Shown: positions 9,706-19,906, counted from the first letter of the stretch. The stretch is DNA of 64,000 nt from an uncultured Mycoplasmatota bacterium (GCA_900546245.1 URBY01000001.1:1-64000); one strand, 5' to 3'. Program-made: numbers and translations. Notes: a model not told the origin generated them from the letters alone.

Positions 9706-9769
9706 TAAAATAACATTATTTTTTTAAATTCATTTCATTTAAATAATTAAAAAATATTCTATTTAATAA

Positions 9770-9798
9770 TTTACATATTTTTTTATATATGATATACT
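9770..9798 (+). promoter_or_regulatory. Promoter of the 112-aa gene
   Basis: TTTACA (9770-9775), 17-base spacer, TATACT (9793-9798), followed by the GGAAGGAG site and ATG at 9824. Confidence 0.7.
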
Positions 9799-9823
9799 TT
9801 AGAACTTGAAAGGAAGGAGTTTT

Positions 9824-10162
9824 ATGACACATGAATTACCAGAGCAAAAAAATGACAATAAAAATAAAATTGAATGTATATTTGATAAAAAATATATAGA
9901 ATTAATGGTATCTATGATACTAACTGATAATCCAGAATATATAAAAACTCATAAGAAAAAATCTGACAAATACTATCAAAAAATAAAAATGTTGACTGAA
10001 GAAATAATGAGAATTGAAACTAGTAATCCAATTATGATATCAGGAAATAAAGAATCTTATTTAAGTGAGCAAGCTAAAGCTTTTAGTAAATATTATAAAC
10101 AAGCACTAATTAATATTAAAAATAATAGCAATAAAATCTTAAGTTTAAAACAAAAAAAATAA
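9824..10162 (+). CDS. Hypothetical protein, 112 aa
   Basis: The start is ATG at 9824, just after AAGGAAGGAG; the in-frame ATG at 9806 lies upstream of that site. Lys-rich, helical, soluble, with no motif I recognise (N-terminus MTHELPEQKND). It has its own promoter, diverges from the MarR operon and ends in a bidirectional terminator shared with the phosphoketolase gene. It does not overlap the MarR operator, so co-regulation is not implied. Function unknown. Confidence 0.6.
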   Translation: MTHELPEQKNDNKNKIECIFDKKYIELMVSMILTDNPEYIKTHKKKSDKYYQKIKMLTEEIMRIETSNPIMISGNKESYLSEQAKAFSKYYKQALINIKNNSNKILSLKQKK

Positions 10163-10183
10163 AGTATAATTTTTACTTTATTT
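10157..10183. terminator. Bidirectional terminator
   Basis: AAATAAAGTA (10157-10166), 7-base loop, TACTTTATTT (10174-10183), with A-tract and T-tract flanks. It serves the 112-aa gene (+) and phosphoketolase (-). Confidence 0.75.
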
Positions 10184-10185
10184 TT

Positions 10186-12546
10186 TTATATATCTTTTTC
10201 CCATTTCCAATTAGTTATAATGTCCATATCTTTTCCATATTCACGAATATATTCATTGTGTTCAACTAATTTATTTTTGCACCACTCAATTAATTCAGAT
10301 GACTTATCTAAATCTTTAGTATATTTAAGTGCATCAATAATTAAATTAAATCTATCTATCTTATTTTGTACTCTCATATCAAATGGAGTTGTTATTGTAC
10401 CTTCTTCTTGATATCCATGTACATGCATATTTTTATTATGTCTATTATATGTTAATTGATGTATTAAAGATGGATAACCATGGAAAGCAAATATTATTGG
10501 TTTATTTTTAGTAAATATTGCATCATAATCAGAATCACTTAATCCATGTGGATGTTTATCATTTGATTCAAGGCGCATTAAGTCAACTACATTTACTACT
10601 CTAATTTTTAACTTAGGCATTTCTTTATTTAATATAGAAGTTGCCGCAAGTACTTCAAGTGTTGGTGTATCTCCTGCACACGCAAATACTATATCGGGAC
10701 TCTTTCCTTCATCGTTAGATGCCCAATCCCATATTCCAATACCTTTTGTGCAATGTTTAATTGCTTCATCCATAGAAAGCCATTGATATCTTGGATGTTT
10801 TGATGCTACAACTACATTTATATAGTTTTTAGTTTTTATAATATGATCAAATGTTGAAATTAATGTATTAGCATCTGGTGGTAAATACATTCTAACAATA
10901 TCTGCTTTTTTAGTAACTAAATGATTTAAGAAACCTGGATCTTGATGTGTATAACCATTATGATCTTGTTGCCAAATATGAGAAGATAAAATTATGTTAA
11001 GTGATGAAATATCTTCTCTCCAAGAAAGTGATTTTGTTACCTTTAACCATTTTGCATGTTGTGAAACCATTGAATCTATTATTCTAGCAAATGCTTCATA
11101 ACTATGTATAAAACCATGTCTTCCTGTTAAAATATATCCTTCTAAAGCACCTTCACAAAAGTGTTCTGATAAATATGAATCAATTACTCTTCCATCAACA
11201 CCTAAAAATTCATCATTTTCATATGTCTTATTTACCCACTGTCTATTTGTTTCTTCAAACATAGCATTTAATCTATTTGAAAGTGCTTCATCTGGTCCAA
11301 ATATTCTAAAATTTCTTTCTTCTTCATTAAGTTTAAGTAAATCTCTTACATATTTACCTAATTCCATCATATCCTGAGCAACTATGCTTCCATGTTTTTT
11401 AACCTCAACACCATATTTTTTAAAATCAGGAGTTCTAAGTTCTTTTAAAAGCTTTCCACCATTCGCATGCATATTTGCGCCCATTCTTCTGTTTCCTTTT
11501 GGAGTTAATTCTTTTAAATCTTTTCTAAGAACACCATTTTTATCAAATAACTCTTCTGGTTTATAACTTCTAAGCCATTCTTCTAATAATTCTAAGTTTT
11601 TATCATTAGTACTATTTACAACAATTGGAACTTGATGCGCTCTAAATGTACCTTCTATTTGTTTTCCTTCTACAACTTTAGGTCCTGTCCATCCTTTTGG
11701 AGTTCTAAGTATAAGCATAGGATAAGCAGGTCTTCTAATTCTTCCATTTTTAGCATCTGCTTTTATTATCTGAAGTTTTTCAACTATTTCATCCATAATA
11801 AGTGCCATTTGTTTATGAAGTTCTATTTCATCTTTTCCTTCTAGATAATATGGATCCCATCCACAACCTTTAAAATAATTCAAAAGTTCATCATTTGAAA
11901 TTCTAGAAAGAACTGTAGGATTTGCAATTTTATATCCATTTAAATGAAGTATTGGTAATACTATTCCATCTGTTCTAGGATTTAAAAATTTATTTAAATG
12001 CCAACTTGTCGCAAGTGGACCTGTTTCTGCTTCACCATCACCTACTACACACGCAGCGATTAAAGATGGATTATCTAATACCGCACCAAATGCATGTGAT
12101 AAACTGTATCCAAGTTCTCCACCTTCATTTATAGATCCTGGTGTTTCAGGAGCAACGTGACTAGATATTCCTCCTGGAAAACTAAATTGTTTGAATAATT
12201 TTTTTAATCCTTCTTTATCCTCTGTTATATTTGGATAAATTTCACTATAGGTACCTTCTAAATAAACATTTGATACAATAGAATTCCCACCATGACCAGG
12301 TCCTGATATATAAATCATATCTAAATCATATTTATTTATTATTCTATTTAAATGTGTATATATAAAGTTTTGTCCTGGAACAGTTCCCCAATGTCCAACT
12401 ATATTTGCTTTTAGGTCTTCTTTTTTTAATTTTCTTTCTAAAAGTGGGTTATCAAGTAAATATAATTGACACGCTGATAAATAGTTTGCCGCTCTAAAAT
12501 ATTCATCTAATTTTTTTATTTCTTTATTACTTATTTCTTTTGCCAT
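10186..12546 (-). CDS. xfp: Xylulose-5-P/fructose-6-P phosphoketolase
   Basis: 786 aa, full length. A TPP enzyme that splits xylulose 5-phosphate (and often fructose 6-phosphate) with phosphate into acetyl-phosphate plus glyceraldehyde 3-phosphate (or erythrose 4-phosphate). Signatures: [19 protein letters not shown], the SFPGGISSH segment, the conserved stretch ending [14 protein letters not shown], and the TPP/Mg motif [15 protein letters not shown]. Suggests heterofermentative or pentose-using carbon flow to acetyl-P; no acetate kinase is in the window. A good promoter lies upstream and a terminator at the stop, so it is monocistronic. Confidence 0.97.
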   Translation of the reverse strand: MAKEISNKEIKKLDEYFRAANYLSACQLYLLDNPLLERKLKKEDLKANIVGHWGTVPGQNFIYTHLNRIINKYDLDMIYISGPGHGGNSIVSNVYLEGTYSEIYPNITEDKEGLKKLFKQFSFPGGISSHVAPETPGSINEGGELGYSLSHAFGAVLDNPSLIAACVVGDGEAETGPLATSWHLNKFLNPRTDGIVLPILHLNGYKIANPTVLSRISNDELLNYFKGCGWDPYYLEGKDEIELHKQMALIMDEIVEKLQIIKADAKNGRIRRPAYPMLILRTPKGWTGPKVVEGKQIEGTFRAHQVPIVVNSTNDKNLELLEEWLRSYKPEELFDKNGVLRKDLKELTPKGNRRMGANMHANGGKLLKELRTPDFKKYGVEVKKHGSIVAQDMMELGKYVRDLLKLNEEERNFRIFGPDEALSNRLNAMFEETNRQWVNKTYENDEFLGVDGRVIDSYLSEHFCEGALEGYILTGRHGFIHSYEAFARIIDSMVSQHAKWLKVTKSLSWREDISSLNIILSSHIWQQDHNGYTHQDPGFLNHLVTKKADIVRMYLPPDANTLISTFDHIIKTKNYINVVVASKHPRYQWLSMDEAIKHCTKGIGIWDWASNDEGKSPDIVFACAGDTPTLEVLAATSILNKEMPKLKIRVVNVVDLMRLESNDKHPHGLSDSDYDAIFTKNKPIIFAFHGYPSLIHQLTYNRHNKNMHVHGYQEEGTITTPFDMRVQNKIDRFNLIIDALKYTKDLDKSSELIEWCKNKLVEHNEYIREYGKDMDIITNWKWEKDI

Positions 12547-12570
12547 TTTATCACACCTCTACTATATATC

Positions 12571-12599
12571 ATTATATAATATTTACAAAATAATAACAA
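12571..12599 (-). promoter_or_regulatory. Phosphoketolase promoter
   Basis: Minus-strand TTGTTA (12594-12599), 17-base spacer, TATAAT (12571-12576). Confidence 0.7.
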
Positions 12600-12628
12600 T
12601 TATGTACCTAGCATTTTTCAAAAAAAGA

Positions 12629-12654
12629 AAACCTGCACTTTTATTTGCAAGTTT
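12629..12654 (-). terminator. Terminator with stop codon in the loop
   Basis: Minus-strand AAACTTGCA, 8-base loop, TGCAGGTTT (one G-U), then TCTTTTTTT. The TAA of the 56-aa gene (12641-12643) lies in the loop. Confidence 0.8.
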
Positions 12655-12811
12655 TTTTACTATTTTTATTTAATCCTAGTTCAAGCTTTTTTAATTCATT
12701 TTGTTCTTCAATAGCTTTTCTTAATAATCTAAGTTCACTAACTAAGCCATCTTTTTGAAGATTTCTTAAAGCTATACGTAATGATTGAATTTGATCTGCT
12801 TCATATGACAT
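12641..12811 (-). CDS. Small hypothetical protein, 56 aa
   Basis: The start is ATG at 12811 (MSYEADQIQ), 8 bases after AAGGTGG; an upstream in-frame GTG is part of that site. The peptide is amphipathic and charged (LRIALRNLQKDGLVSELRLLRKAIEEQ split by the centre), probably two helices, soluble. Its last codons and stop form the terminator hairpin, which supports a real transcription unit ending here. No known family; possibly a small DNA- or protein-binding factor, but that is a guess. Confidence 0.55.
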   Translation of the reverse strand: MSYEADQIQSLRIALRNLQKDGLVSELRLLRKAIEEQNELKKLELGLNKNSKKTCK

Positions 12812-12874
12812 ATTTAACACCACCTTTTTTTGAAAAGTATTTTAATATATCATACATAAAAACTAAAATCAATA

Positions 12875-13498
12875 TTATTGATTATATTTATTAACAAACT
12901 CATTTAATTGTTGCATTTTTTCATCTAATTTTCTTATGTCAAGTGAACAATTATACATTTCTTTTTTTACTTCTTCTGGTATTTCACTTGGAAATTTATA
13001 TTGTACCTTGTGATCAATACTAGCCCAGAAATCCATCGCACTTGTTCTTATTTGAATTTCAGCTTCCACATGTTCAACTGTTTCATTTAAATATATTGGA
13101 ACTAAAACAATTAAATGATAACTCATATATCCAGTTGATTTAGGATTTTTTATATAATCTTTTTCTTCTTTTATTTTAAACTGTTTTGAACTTTTTATTA
13201 TATCAACAATATCATATACATCATCTAGAAATGAGCAAACTATTCTAATACCAATTATATCATGTACATGTGATATCATATTTTTAGTAGTTACTTCATA
13301 ACCCTTTTTATTAAGTTTATCAATAATACTTTTTTCAGTTTTAAGTCTTGATTTCATATGTTCAACTGGGTTATATTTATTTTTAAATTCAAATTCTTTT
13401 ATAAGTATATTAAACTGTGTTTCAAGAAGTTGAAGAGCAAAATTATATTTAAGCATTAATTCAGATACTTCTCTTTCATTTATTAATATATTATTCAT
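12875..13498 (-). CDS. relQ: Small alarmone synthetase (RelQ/YjbM type)
   Basis: 207 aa, the size of single-domain (p)ppGpp synthetases without hydrolase or TGS/ACT domains. RelA_SpoT synthetase motifs: HMKSRLKTEKSI, DIIGIRIVCSF, the TGYMSYHLIV segment, EAEIQIRT and FWASIDHKVQYKF. It should transfer pyrophosphate from ATP to GDP or GTP to make (p)ppGpp in the cytosol. It stands alone between two terminators. RelP is an alternative subfamily; motifs and length fit RelQ slightly better. Confidence 0.88.
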   Translation of the reverse strand: MNNILINEREVSELMLKYNFALQLLETQFNILIKEFEFKNKYNPVEHMKSRLKTEKSIIDKLNKKGYEVTTKNMISHVHDIIGIRIVCSFLDDVYDIVDIIKSSKQFKIKEEKDYIKNPKSTGYMSYHLIVLVPIYLNETVEHVEAEIQIRTSAMDFWASIDHKVQYKFPSEIPEEVKKEMYNCSLDIRKLDEKMQQLNEFVNKYNQ

Positions 13499-13521
13499 AA
13501 ACTTCTCCTTTCTTTTTTATA

Positions 13522-13553
13522 AAAAATAAAGCAATCCTAAAATTGGATTACTT
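13522..13553 (-). terminator. Terminator of the FtsX-type ABC operon
   Basis: Minus-strand AAGTAATCC, 7-base loop, GGATTGCTT (9 bp with one G-U), followed by TATTTTTT. It separates the ABC operon from relQ. Confidence 0.75.
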
Positions 13554-13628
13554 CTAAATTTATGGGCAAATAGGATTATAACATTATATTAATTTCTTGT
13601 AAAGTACTTTTTTTAATTTTTTTATATT

Positions 13629-16058
13629 CTATAAATCATGTCTTGATAATATTCCAGCAGGTCTTTTCTTAAGCACATTAAATACTGGGAATAAACCAAT
13701 AATAAGATTAAACAAATATGTACAAACTATAGTTATTATAATTATATTAGCATTAATCAAAAACATACCACTTATATATTTTATTTTAGATAAATTATAA
13801 AGTATGTAAGCCATAAATACTATTCCTGGTAAACCCGCAATTGTTGTAATTGCAAATATCTCAGATGAAAACATTTTATAAATATCACTCTTTTTAACAC
13901 CTATTGCTCTATAAATACCTATTTCTTTTATCCTAGACATAAATGATGATCTGATCATAAAGAATATTTCTATAAGTGATATTGCAAGTATTATTCCAGA
14001 AAGTATTAATGTACTTGTTATATTATCTTTTACTTCATCAAGATATTTATCTTTACTATAATTATAACTATCATTTATATTTAGATTCATACTTCTAAAC
14101 TCTTCTAAAGTTTTCGATTTATCAGATGAATAAATTGTTAAATCAGATGTATTTTTTATTAAATTATATTTTATAGTATTATCATTAACAAAATAATAAT
14201 TATAGTTATATTTTGAATCATAGTATCCTACAACTACTAATTTTCTTCCATTTATTTTTTCATTTATTTCTTTATTTAAAGGCATATCATCCTTATTAGA
14301 TATATTTACTATAGTTTCATAATCATTTTCTGGTGCTCTACCTTTTTTAAGTTCTATTTTATCAGTAAAAAGTGAATACTTCATAAAATTATTTTCTTTT
14401 GTTTCTGAAGAATACATATTATTTGATGTATTACTAGAATTATATATTATATCTAAAAATTTTGATTTATCTGTATAGATAGTTGGACTACTAGTATTAG
14501 ATATACCAACAATTTTAAAATCAGGTAATGAATTTACTGATAACGTTCTATCAAGTAATTTACTTGAATCTGTTATACCTGCCATTTGAAGTGATGAATC
14601 ATTATCAAATGCATTATCTATAATCATTTTATCAACTACAACTTCATTATCATTTTCTGGCATTCTACCATAAATTAAATTATCTTTATTAATCATTTCA
14701 TAAGAAGATAATGAACCTGATATAGAATTTTCCATTTTACTTGTTTGATAATAATCATTTATATTAATTTTCATACTTACAAGTGAATCACCTGGTAAAA
14801 TATAATTTATGTTTTCTTTTTGCTCGAATGACAAATAATCATCTACATTTATTTTCTTTAAATTAACAATTAAATAGTTTTTATTATATTTAACAAAATT
14901 TTCATCTTTAATATTAAATAATGCACAAATTGAACTAATAGAAAACATTATAAACATTGCACTTATAAAAAATCCAAGTAATAATATTTTCTTTAAAACA
15001 GGATAATCAAATACTTTCTTAAAACCATTTTTAATTAAAGTAATAGGATTAAATATAGATGAATATTTCTTTTTAAAATTACTATTTATTACATTTTTAA
15101 AATCAAAATTATACTTATCTATATCTTCTTTAGCAATACTTTTATAATGGTCATCAATAAGTTCTATACTAGAATTATCATCAATTACTTTTATCTTTTT
15201 ACTTTCGTTACTTCTTAAATAAATATTACCATTTTTAACAATTATATCTATTTTTATATTATCATTATTATTTCTATATATATTTATATCTGTATTATCT
15301 TTTTTTATCTCATCTATTTTTTCAAAATCTTTTAAATATATATTATTATCTATTTCGTAATCTAATTCATCATTTTGTGTATTTTCAAAATCTTTTATTG
15401 CCTTACCATCACTAAGTTCAATTATTCTATCAGCATAAAATCTCGCTAAAGACTCTTCATGAGTTACAAGTAAAACAAGTCTTTCCTTTGAAATTGATTT
15501 TATTATTTTCATTATTTCAAGTGAATTTTTGCTATCCAAATTTCCTGTTGGTTCATCCGCTAAGATTATATCTGGATCTTTTACGATTGCTCTTGCAACT
15601 GCGACTCTTTGTCTTTCACCACCCGAAAGCATTGATGATGGTCTATTTTTATATCTTTCCATTCCTACTTTTTCAAGTACATACTCTACTCTTTTTTTAA
15701 TCTCTTTTTTATCTTTTATACCAATCATAGTAAGAACTAAAGCAACATTATCAAAAACACTTAGATTATCTATTAATTTATAGTCTTGAAATATATATCC
15801 AATATTTATATTTCTAATTTTATCTACTTTGTATGAACATTTAGAACTTATTTTTTTATTATCAATATAAATTTTACCACTTTTTATCTTATCAAGACCA
15901 CCAATTACATTAAGCAGAGTTGTTTTACCACATCCAGATGGTCCTAGAAATGCGACTAATCCATTATTTTTTAGGTTAAGAGATATATTATTAATTACAT
16001 GTACTTGATTTTTCTTATGTCTATTAAAATATTTATTAACATTTTCTAAAGTAATCAT
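13629..16058 (-). CDS. ABC transporter, fused ATPase and FtsX-type permease
   Basis: 809 aa. Residues 1 to about 225 are a LolD/MacB-type ATPase: Walker A GPSGCGKTT, Q-loop FQDYKLI, signature LSGGERQRVAVARA, Walker B DIILADEPTGNLD. A polar linker, one TM (about 355-380), a large extracellular region and three C-terminal TM helices (FtsX/MacB_PCD) follow. Such fusions export antimicrobial peptides, lipoproteins or signals, or are mechanotransmission machines. It starts 3 bases after the stop of a paralogous fusion (16062-18260), so the two probably work as a pair. No BceRS-type sensor is adjacent. Confidence 0.87.
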   Translation of the reverse strand: MITLENVNKYFNRHKKNQVHVINNISLNLKNNGLVAFLGPSGCGKTTLLNVIGGLDKIKSGKIYIDNKKISSKCSYKVDKIRNINIGYIFQDYKLIDNLSVFDNVALVLTMIGIKDKKEIKKRVEYVLEKVGMERYKNRPSSMLSGGERQRVAVARAIVKDPDIILADEPTGNLDSKNSLEIMKIIKSISKERLVLLVTHEESLARFYADRIIELSDGKAIKDFENTQNDELDYEIDNNIYLKDFEKIDEIKKDNTDINIYRNNNDNIKIDIIVKNGNIYLRSNESKKIKVIDDNSSIELIDDHYKSIAKEDIDKYNFDFKNVINSNFKKKYSSIFNPITLIKNGFKKVFDYPVLKKILLLGFFISAMFIMFSISSICALFNIKDENFVKYNKNYLIVNLKKINVDDYLSFEQKENINYILPGDSLVSMKININDYYQTSKMENSISGSLSSYEMINKDNLIYGRMPENDNEVVVDKMIIDNAFDNDSSLQMAGITDSSKLLDRTLSVNSLPDFKIVGISNTSSPTIYTDKSKFLDIIYNSSNTSNNMYSSETKENNFMKYSLFTDKIELKKGRAPENDYETIVNISNKDDMPLNKEINEKINGRKLVVVGYYDSKYNYNYYFVNDNTIKYNLIKNTSDLTIYSSDKSKTLEEFRSMNLNINDSYNYSKDKYLDEVKDNITSTLILSGIILAISLIEIFFMIRSSFMSRIKEIGIYRAIGVKKSDIYKMFSSEIFAITTIAGLPGIVFMAYILYNLSKIKYISGMFLINANIIIITIVCTYLFNLIIGLFPVFNVLKKRPAGILSRHDL

Positions 16059-16061
16059 ATT

Positions 16062-18260
16062 TTATACCTCCTCTTTTATCGTACTTATCGCACTTTTTTT
16101 GAATAATTTTTTTGAAAACTTTTGACTAATTAAATATGACATCATTATAAGCACAATATATAAAATTGCATAATCTTTAAAATTAAGATAAGTAAGTATT
16201 GTATTTATAAACTCAAGATTAATTATGTGTATACTATTTAAATAGATAAATATCATAAATGAGAAGAACGCCAAATTTGAAACAGTAAGTAATTCAATTA
16301 TAAGTAACTCTTTTGAAACCTTTTTAGTGGCACCAAGCATTCTTATAACCCCAAAATATTCATTTCTAGATTTCAAAATAATATTGATTACAAAATATGA
16401 AATAAAGAATATTGTTATTATTAAAACTATTTTTGTAACTGTTCCTATTATTTTAGTAACTTGTTCATATCCACCTGTTACTAAAGTATCCTTTATATAT
16501 AAAGTTTTAAAGCCTGCATCCTCAAGAGAAGAAATTGTATTTCTTACATCTTGTACATCTTTAACAAATACACTGCTTTGGTAATTTCCTTTATTAAATA
16601 ATTTATTATAATCTTCAGAATTTATATAAATATTACCATTATTTTCTTTAAAATCAAGACCAAGTAATTTTTTCATATTATTTTTATTATAAACTTTACT
16701 AACATTTAATGATAAATTTTCAGTGTAATATAAATTACTAGCCTCTATATTTAATGATTGATTTATACAATTTTCTTTAGGACAAGAATATTCTAAATCA
16801 GATGAAATATATACATTATTAACTGGCACATTATCATTTGTTTTTATATTAAAATTTTCAGTATTTTCATCATAATATTTATTTTGAAATAATACTTTTA
16901 ATTTACTATAAGACTGATTTATTTGATATAAGTAATCATTTAAAAGTGAATCGCTTAAATATACAACACTATTTCCATAAGCGCTTTTAGCATACTTAAT
17001 ACCTACTATTTTTATCTTCTTATTTTCATCTATTTCACCTGTATCATAGTTTTGAGCATATATATCTTTATTTAAAATGCTTTCATTTATATAATAGTCA
17101 TCTTTATCTCCTTCTAATATGACTTCATTATCATTTTCTGGCATTTTTCCAAGATCTACTTTACCTCTAAAATTTTTAAGTTCATTTATAGTAGGTGAGA
17201 TATAATAATTTTTATTATCTGTAAAACTTGCATTATAATCTAAAAGAACATCATTTTTAACTATATAATCAACATTTGAAAATTTACTTATTTTATCATA
17301 ATCATCACTTGTAAATTCACTTTTATCATTTTTCTTAATTACTATTCTTTTATCACTAGTATTATTAAATATATAATTACTACCTTGAGTACTTGCTTCA
17401 TATGTTTTCTTTTCTTCTTCAGCATACTCACTAATTACTGATACTGTCATAAATAGATAGATTAAGAAAATAAGTATAAATTTTGGAATTATATTAAATG
17501 TATTTCTAAGTGCTAATCTTAATTTATTTAAAAAAGTAATATTTTTATAATCTATTTTACTATTTTCGGGTGCTGGATTAGCATCTTTTATTTTCTTATC
17601 CTCTAACACTTTTCCATCATGCATTTTTATTTTCCTAGTTACATATTTTTCCACTTGTTCATAATTATGAGTTACTATTATTACTAATTTATCTTTTGAT
17701 ATTTGACTAAGAAGTTTAATAATTTCTTCTGCAGATTTTTTATCAAGATTACCAGTTGGTTCATCCGCAATTATTATAGGTGTATCTTTCGCAAGCGCTC
17801 TTGCTATACCAACTCTTTGCTTTTGTCCACCAGATAACTTTGATACTTTGGTATTTCTAAATTTATATAAACCAACATTTTTAATTAATTCTAATACTTT
17901 TGGTTTTATATTCTTTTTCTTTTCACCATTAAGAAGTAAAACAAGTTCTATATTTTGATATACTGTATAACTATTTACTAAGTTAAAGTTTTGAAATATA
18001 TTTCCTATATATTTTCTTCTATAATCTTCAAAATCTTTTTCTGTATAATGACTTGTTTCTTTTCCATCAATATACATTTCCCCTTCTTCATATGTATCAA
18101 GTCCACTTATTACATTTAAAAGTGTTGATTTACCACTACCTGATTCACCTGTTATTGCAACAAATTCACCAATATTAAATTCAAGATTTATTTTATTAAA
18201 TCCGCTAGCAATCACACCTTTGCTATAATAAAATTTTGATACATTTTTTAATTTAATCAT
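16062..18260 (-). CDS. ABC transporter, fused ATPase and FtsX-type permease (paralogue)
   Basis: 732 aa from the ATG at 18260, which follows TAGGAG; the TTG-started extension to 18281 precedes that site. N-terminal ATPase with GESGSGKST, LSGGQKQRVGIARA and Walker B PIIIADEPTGNLD, then a TM (about 260-280), a long extracellular domain with a Cys pair (SCPKENC) and a three-TM FtsX-like C-terminus. First gene of a two-gene operon with 13629-16058. The even size and matching layout suggest a heterodimer of two fused half-transporters. Confidence 0.87.
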   Translation of the reverse strand: MIKLKNVSKFYYSKGVIASGFNKINLEFNIGEFVAITGESGSGKSTLLNVISGLDTYEEGEMYIDGKETSHYTEKDFEDYRRKYIGNIFQNFNLVNSYTVYQNIELVLLLNGEKKKNIKPKVLELIKNVGLYKFRNTKVSKLSGGQKQRVGIARALAKDTPIIIADEPTGNLDKKSAEEIIKLLSQISKDKLVIIVTHNYEQVEKYVTRKIKMHDGKVLEDKKIKDANPAPENSKIDYKNITFLNKLRLALRNTFNIIPKFILIFLIYLFMTVSVISEYAEEEKKTYEASTQGSNYIFNNTSDKRIVIKKNDKSEFTSDDYDKISKFSNVDYIVKNDVLLDYNASFTDNKNYYISPTINELKNFRGKVDLGKMPENDNEVILEGDKDDYYINESILNKDIYAQNYDTGEIDENKKIKIVGIKYAKSAYGNSVVYLSDSLLNDYLYQINQSYSKLKVLFQNKYYDENTENFNIKTNDNVPVNNVYISSDLEYSCPKENCINQSLNIEASNLYYTENLSLNVSKVYNKNNMKKLLGLDFKENNGNIYINSEDYNKLFNKGNYQSSVFVKDVQDVRNTISSLEDAGFKTLYIKDTLVTGGYEQVTKIIGTVTKIVLIITIFFISYFVINIILKSRNEYFGVIRMLGATKKVSKELLIIELLTVSNLAFFSFMIFIYLNSIHIINLEFINTILTYLNFKDYAILYIVLIMMSYLISQKFSKKLFKKSAISTIKEEV

Positions 18261-18285
18261 AATATTTCTCCTATCTGACAAACTG

Positions 18286-18315
18286 ATTATAACACATACT
18301 ATGCTTTACAATCAA
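18286..18315 (-). promoter_or_regulatory. Probable promoter of the FtsX-type ABC operon
   Basis: Minus-strand TTGATT (18310-18315), 18-base spacer, TATAAT (18286-18291). Just upstream, TTTTTGTAA and TTGCAAAAA (18332-18357 region) form an imperfect inverted repeat that could be an operator. Confidence 0.55.
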
Positions 18316-18394
18316 TAAATTATGAGTTGCTTTTTGTAAATTTTAGGTTGCAAAAATAAAACATATATAAAGTAAAAATTTATTATCAATGAAT

Positions 18395-18457
18395 ATGCCT
18401 ATAGAAGACATATCAAAAGCAACAGGTTTATCAATAGAAAATTTAAATGAACTAAAA
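18395..18457 (+). pseudogene. Fragment resembling the C-terminus of Rpn/PD-(D/E)XK nuclease-transposase proteins
   Basis: The plus strand reads MPIEDISKATGLSIENLNEL, closely like the C-terminal tail (IAKITGLSxEEIEKLK) of Rpn-family recombination-promoting nucleases/putative transposases. No nuclease domain lies upstream; the frame opens only at 18389 and runs into the mscL terminator. Best read as the stub of a deleted gene. Based on remembered family sequence, so moderate to low confidence. Confidence 0.35.
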
Positions 18458-18460
18458 AAG

Positions 18461-18488
18461 AACTGTAAGAACAATTTTTCTTACAGTT
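18461..18488. terminator. Strong bidirectional terminator (mscL)
   Basis: AACTGTAAGAA (18461-18471), 6-base loop, TTCTTACAGTT (18478-18488): an 11-bp perfect stem, followed on the minus strand by CTTTTTT. Confidence 0.85.
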
Positions 18489-18496
18489 TTTATATA

Positions 18497-18907
18497 CTAT
18501 TTATTTTTTAATATATCTCTAATTTCTTCTAATAATACCTCTTCATTAGATTTTACTTTAACTTCTTCTTTCTTTTCTTCATGTTTAAATCTTTCAAATA
18601 ATCTAACCATAATAAATATACAGAAAGCTACAATTAGAAAGTCAACAATTGATTGAATAAATGAACCATAATGAATAACCGCATCATTTATTCTAATTGT
18701 GAGTGCTGTAAAATCAAGTCCACCAAGTAATACTCCTATTATAGGCATTAAAATATCATTAACAAGACTTGTTACTATTTTACCAAAAGCACCACCTACG
18801 ATAACACCAACAGCCATATCAACTACGTTACCTCTTGATATAAATTTTTTAAATTCACTAAGTTCTGTTGTTACTGCTTTTTTTGCATCTATTTTTTCCT
18901 TTTTCAT
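18497..18907 (-). CDS. mscL: Large-conductance mechanosensitive channel MscL
   Basis: 136 aa, standard length. After a charged N-terminus comes the conserved [37 protein letters not shown] region containing TM1, then a periplasm-side loop, TM2 ([15 protein letters not shown]) and a cytoplasmic helix. Forms a homopentamer that opens under membrane tension to release solutes during osmotic downshock. Start ATG follows GGAGG at normal spacing. Monocistronic, ending at a strong terminator. Confidence 0.95.
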   Translation of the reverse strand: MKKEKIDAKKAVTTELSEFKKFISRGNVVDMAVGVIVGGAFGKIVTSLVNDILMPIIGVLLGGLDFTALTIRINDAVIHYGSFIQSIVDFLIVAFCIFIMVRLFERFKHEEKKEEVKVKSNEEVLLEEIRDILKNK

Positions 18908-18973
18908 AACTATTCCTCCTAAAAATATTATAGCATAAAAAAACTCTTACAACTGTAAGAACTTTTACTTTTT

Positions 18974-19405
18974 TTATTTTTCATCTAACTCTGCTTGAGC
19001 TTCTAATGCTTCTAAAAATGATAATTTTGCTTCACTCGCAAGAGTTAATGCAAGAGAAATACAATCAGATGTATATTCAAGTCTATTATCAATATACTTT
19101 TCTAATTTTTCTTTGTCTCTAGCTTCTCTTTTATCTTCTAATTTTTCTTTTGCTTCATTAATACTATCTTCAATTTTGCTTAAATGTTTTGAAAAAATTT
19201 TTTTAGTATCAGATTTTTTCTTATTTAATTCTTCCTTTGCTTCATCAAGATTTTTTTTAGTTTCTTCAATTTTATCATCTAGCTCATCTTTAGCGTACAT
19301 GCCCTTTATAACCATAGTATCTGTTGAGTCTTTTAATTTTTCATTTATTTTATTTAACTCATCATTTATTTTATTTAATTTTTCTTCTAATTCTTTATTT
19401 TTTAT
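18974..19405 (-). CDS. Coiled-coil protein, probably starting at an AUA codon
   Basis: The first ATG in frame is at 19315 (113 aa) but has no ribosome binding site. The frame stays open upstream with matching coiled-coil heptads (ELEEKLNKINDEL) to an ATA at 19403-19405, which has GGAAG 8 bases before it; that gives 143 aa. Lys/Glu-rich helix throughout, with a more hydrophobic end (SLALTLASEAKLSFLEALEA). No family recognised. Either the gene uses a rare AUA start, the ATA is a mutated ATG, or translation begins unassisted at 19315. Confidence 0.6.
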   Translation of the reverse strand: MKNKELEEKLNKINDELNKINEKLKDSTDTMVIKGMYAKDELDDKIEETKKNLDEAKEELNKKKSDTKKIFSKHLSKIEDSINEAKEKLEDKREARDKEKLEKYIDNRLEYTSDCISLALTLASEAKLSFLEALEAQAELDEK

Positions 19406-19535
19406 TTTTTTATCTTCCTTTCTTTTATATAATGTAAAATATTTAAATATTTATTCAATATATTTTGTACCACATCCTTTTACCCTACAATTCAATTATA
19501 AAATCTATAATATAAATTTTAAAACGCATAAAAAA

Positions 19536-19558
19536 AAGTGTCATTATTTTTGACACTT
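19536..19558. terminator. Terminator with stop codon in the loop
   Basis: AAGTGTCA (19536-19543), 7-base loop, TGACACTT (19551-19558), T-run on the minus strand. The TAA ending the P-loop pseudogene (19544-19546) is in the loop. Confidence 0.75.
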
Positions 19559-19906
19559 GCTACATTTTGTCATATTTACGTAATTATTTATATTACCATC
19601 TAATAATATTTTTACTTTATTTACTAATGTATCTATATCATGTGGATATATATGAGCGCAGTCAATAATAAACTTTTCATCAGTATCATTAATAATATCC
19701 GTTATTGTTTTAAAAAGTGTACATAATATTTTACTTGTATCATTAAATATTACATCACTTTTTACTCCCTATTCTGAATAATTTCTTTTCATAGAGGCAG
19801 TTATATAATCAAATGTAATATGGTTATATCTTTTCTCTTCACAAATTTTCTCACATATTGTTGATTTACCTGATTTTGCAACTCCCGCAATTAATAAATT
19901 TTTCAT
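19544..19906 (-). pseudogene. P-loop NTPase/kinase-like gene with an in-frame amber stop
   Basis: ATG at 19906 after AAAGGAGGA begins MKNLLIAGVAKSGKST, a Walker A. After 45 codons a TAG (19769-19771) interrupts, and the same frame resumes without a shift for 74 more codons to TAA at 19544, including FIIDCAHIYPHDID and a C-terminal KCSKCQK. One nonsense mutation would explain it. The reconstructed 120-aa product resembles small AAA/nucleoside-kinase-like P-loop proteins but is too short and divergent to name. UAG read-through is less likely. Confidence 0.6.

Noticed and set aside
19113..19553. 146-aa Ser/Phe-rich frame on the plus strand opposite the coiled-coil gene
   Set aside because: Antisense image of the coiled coil; no start site or motif.
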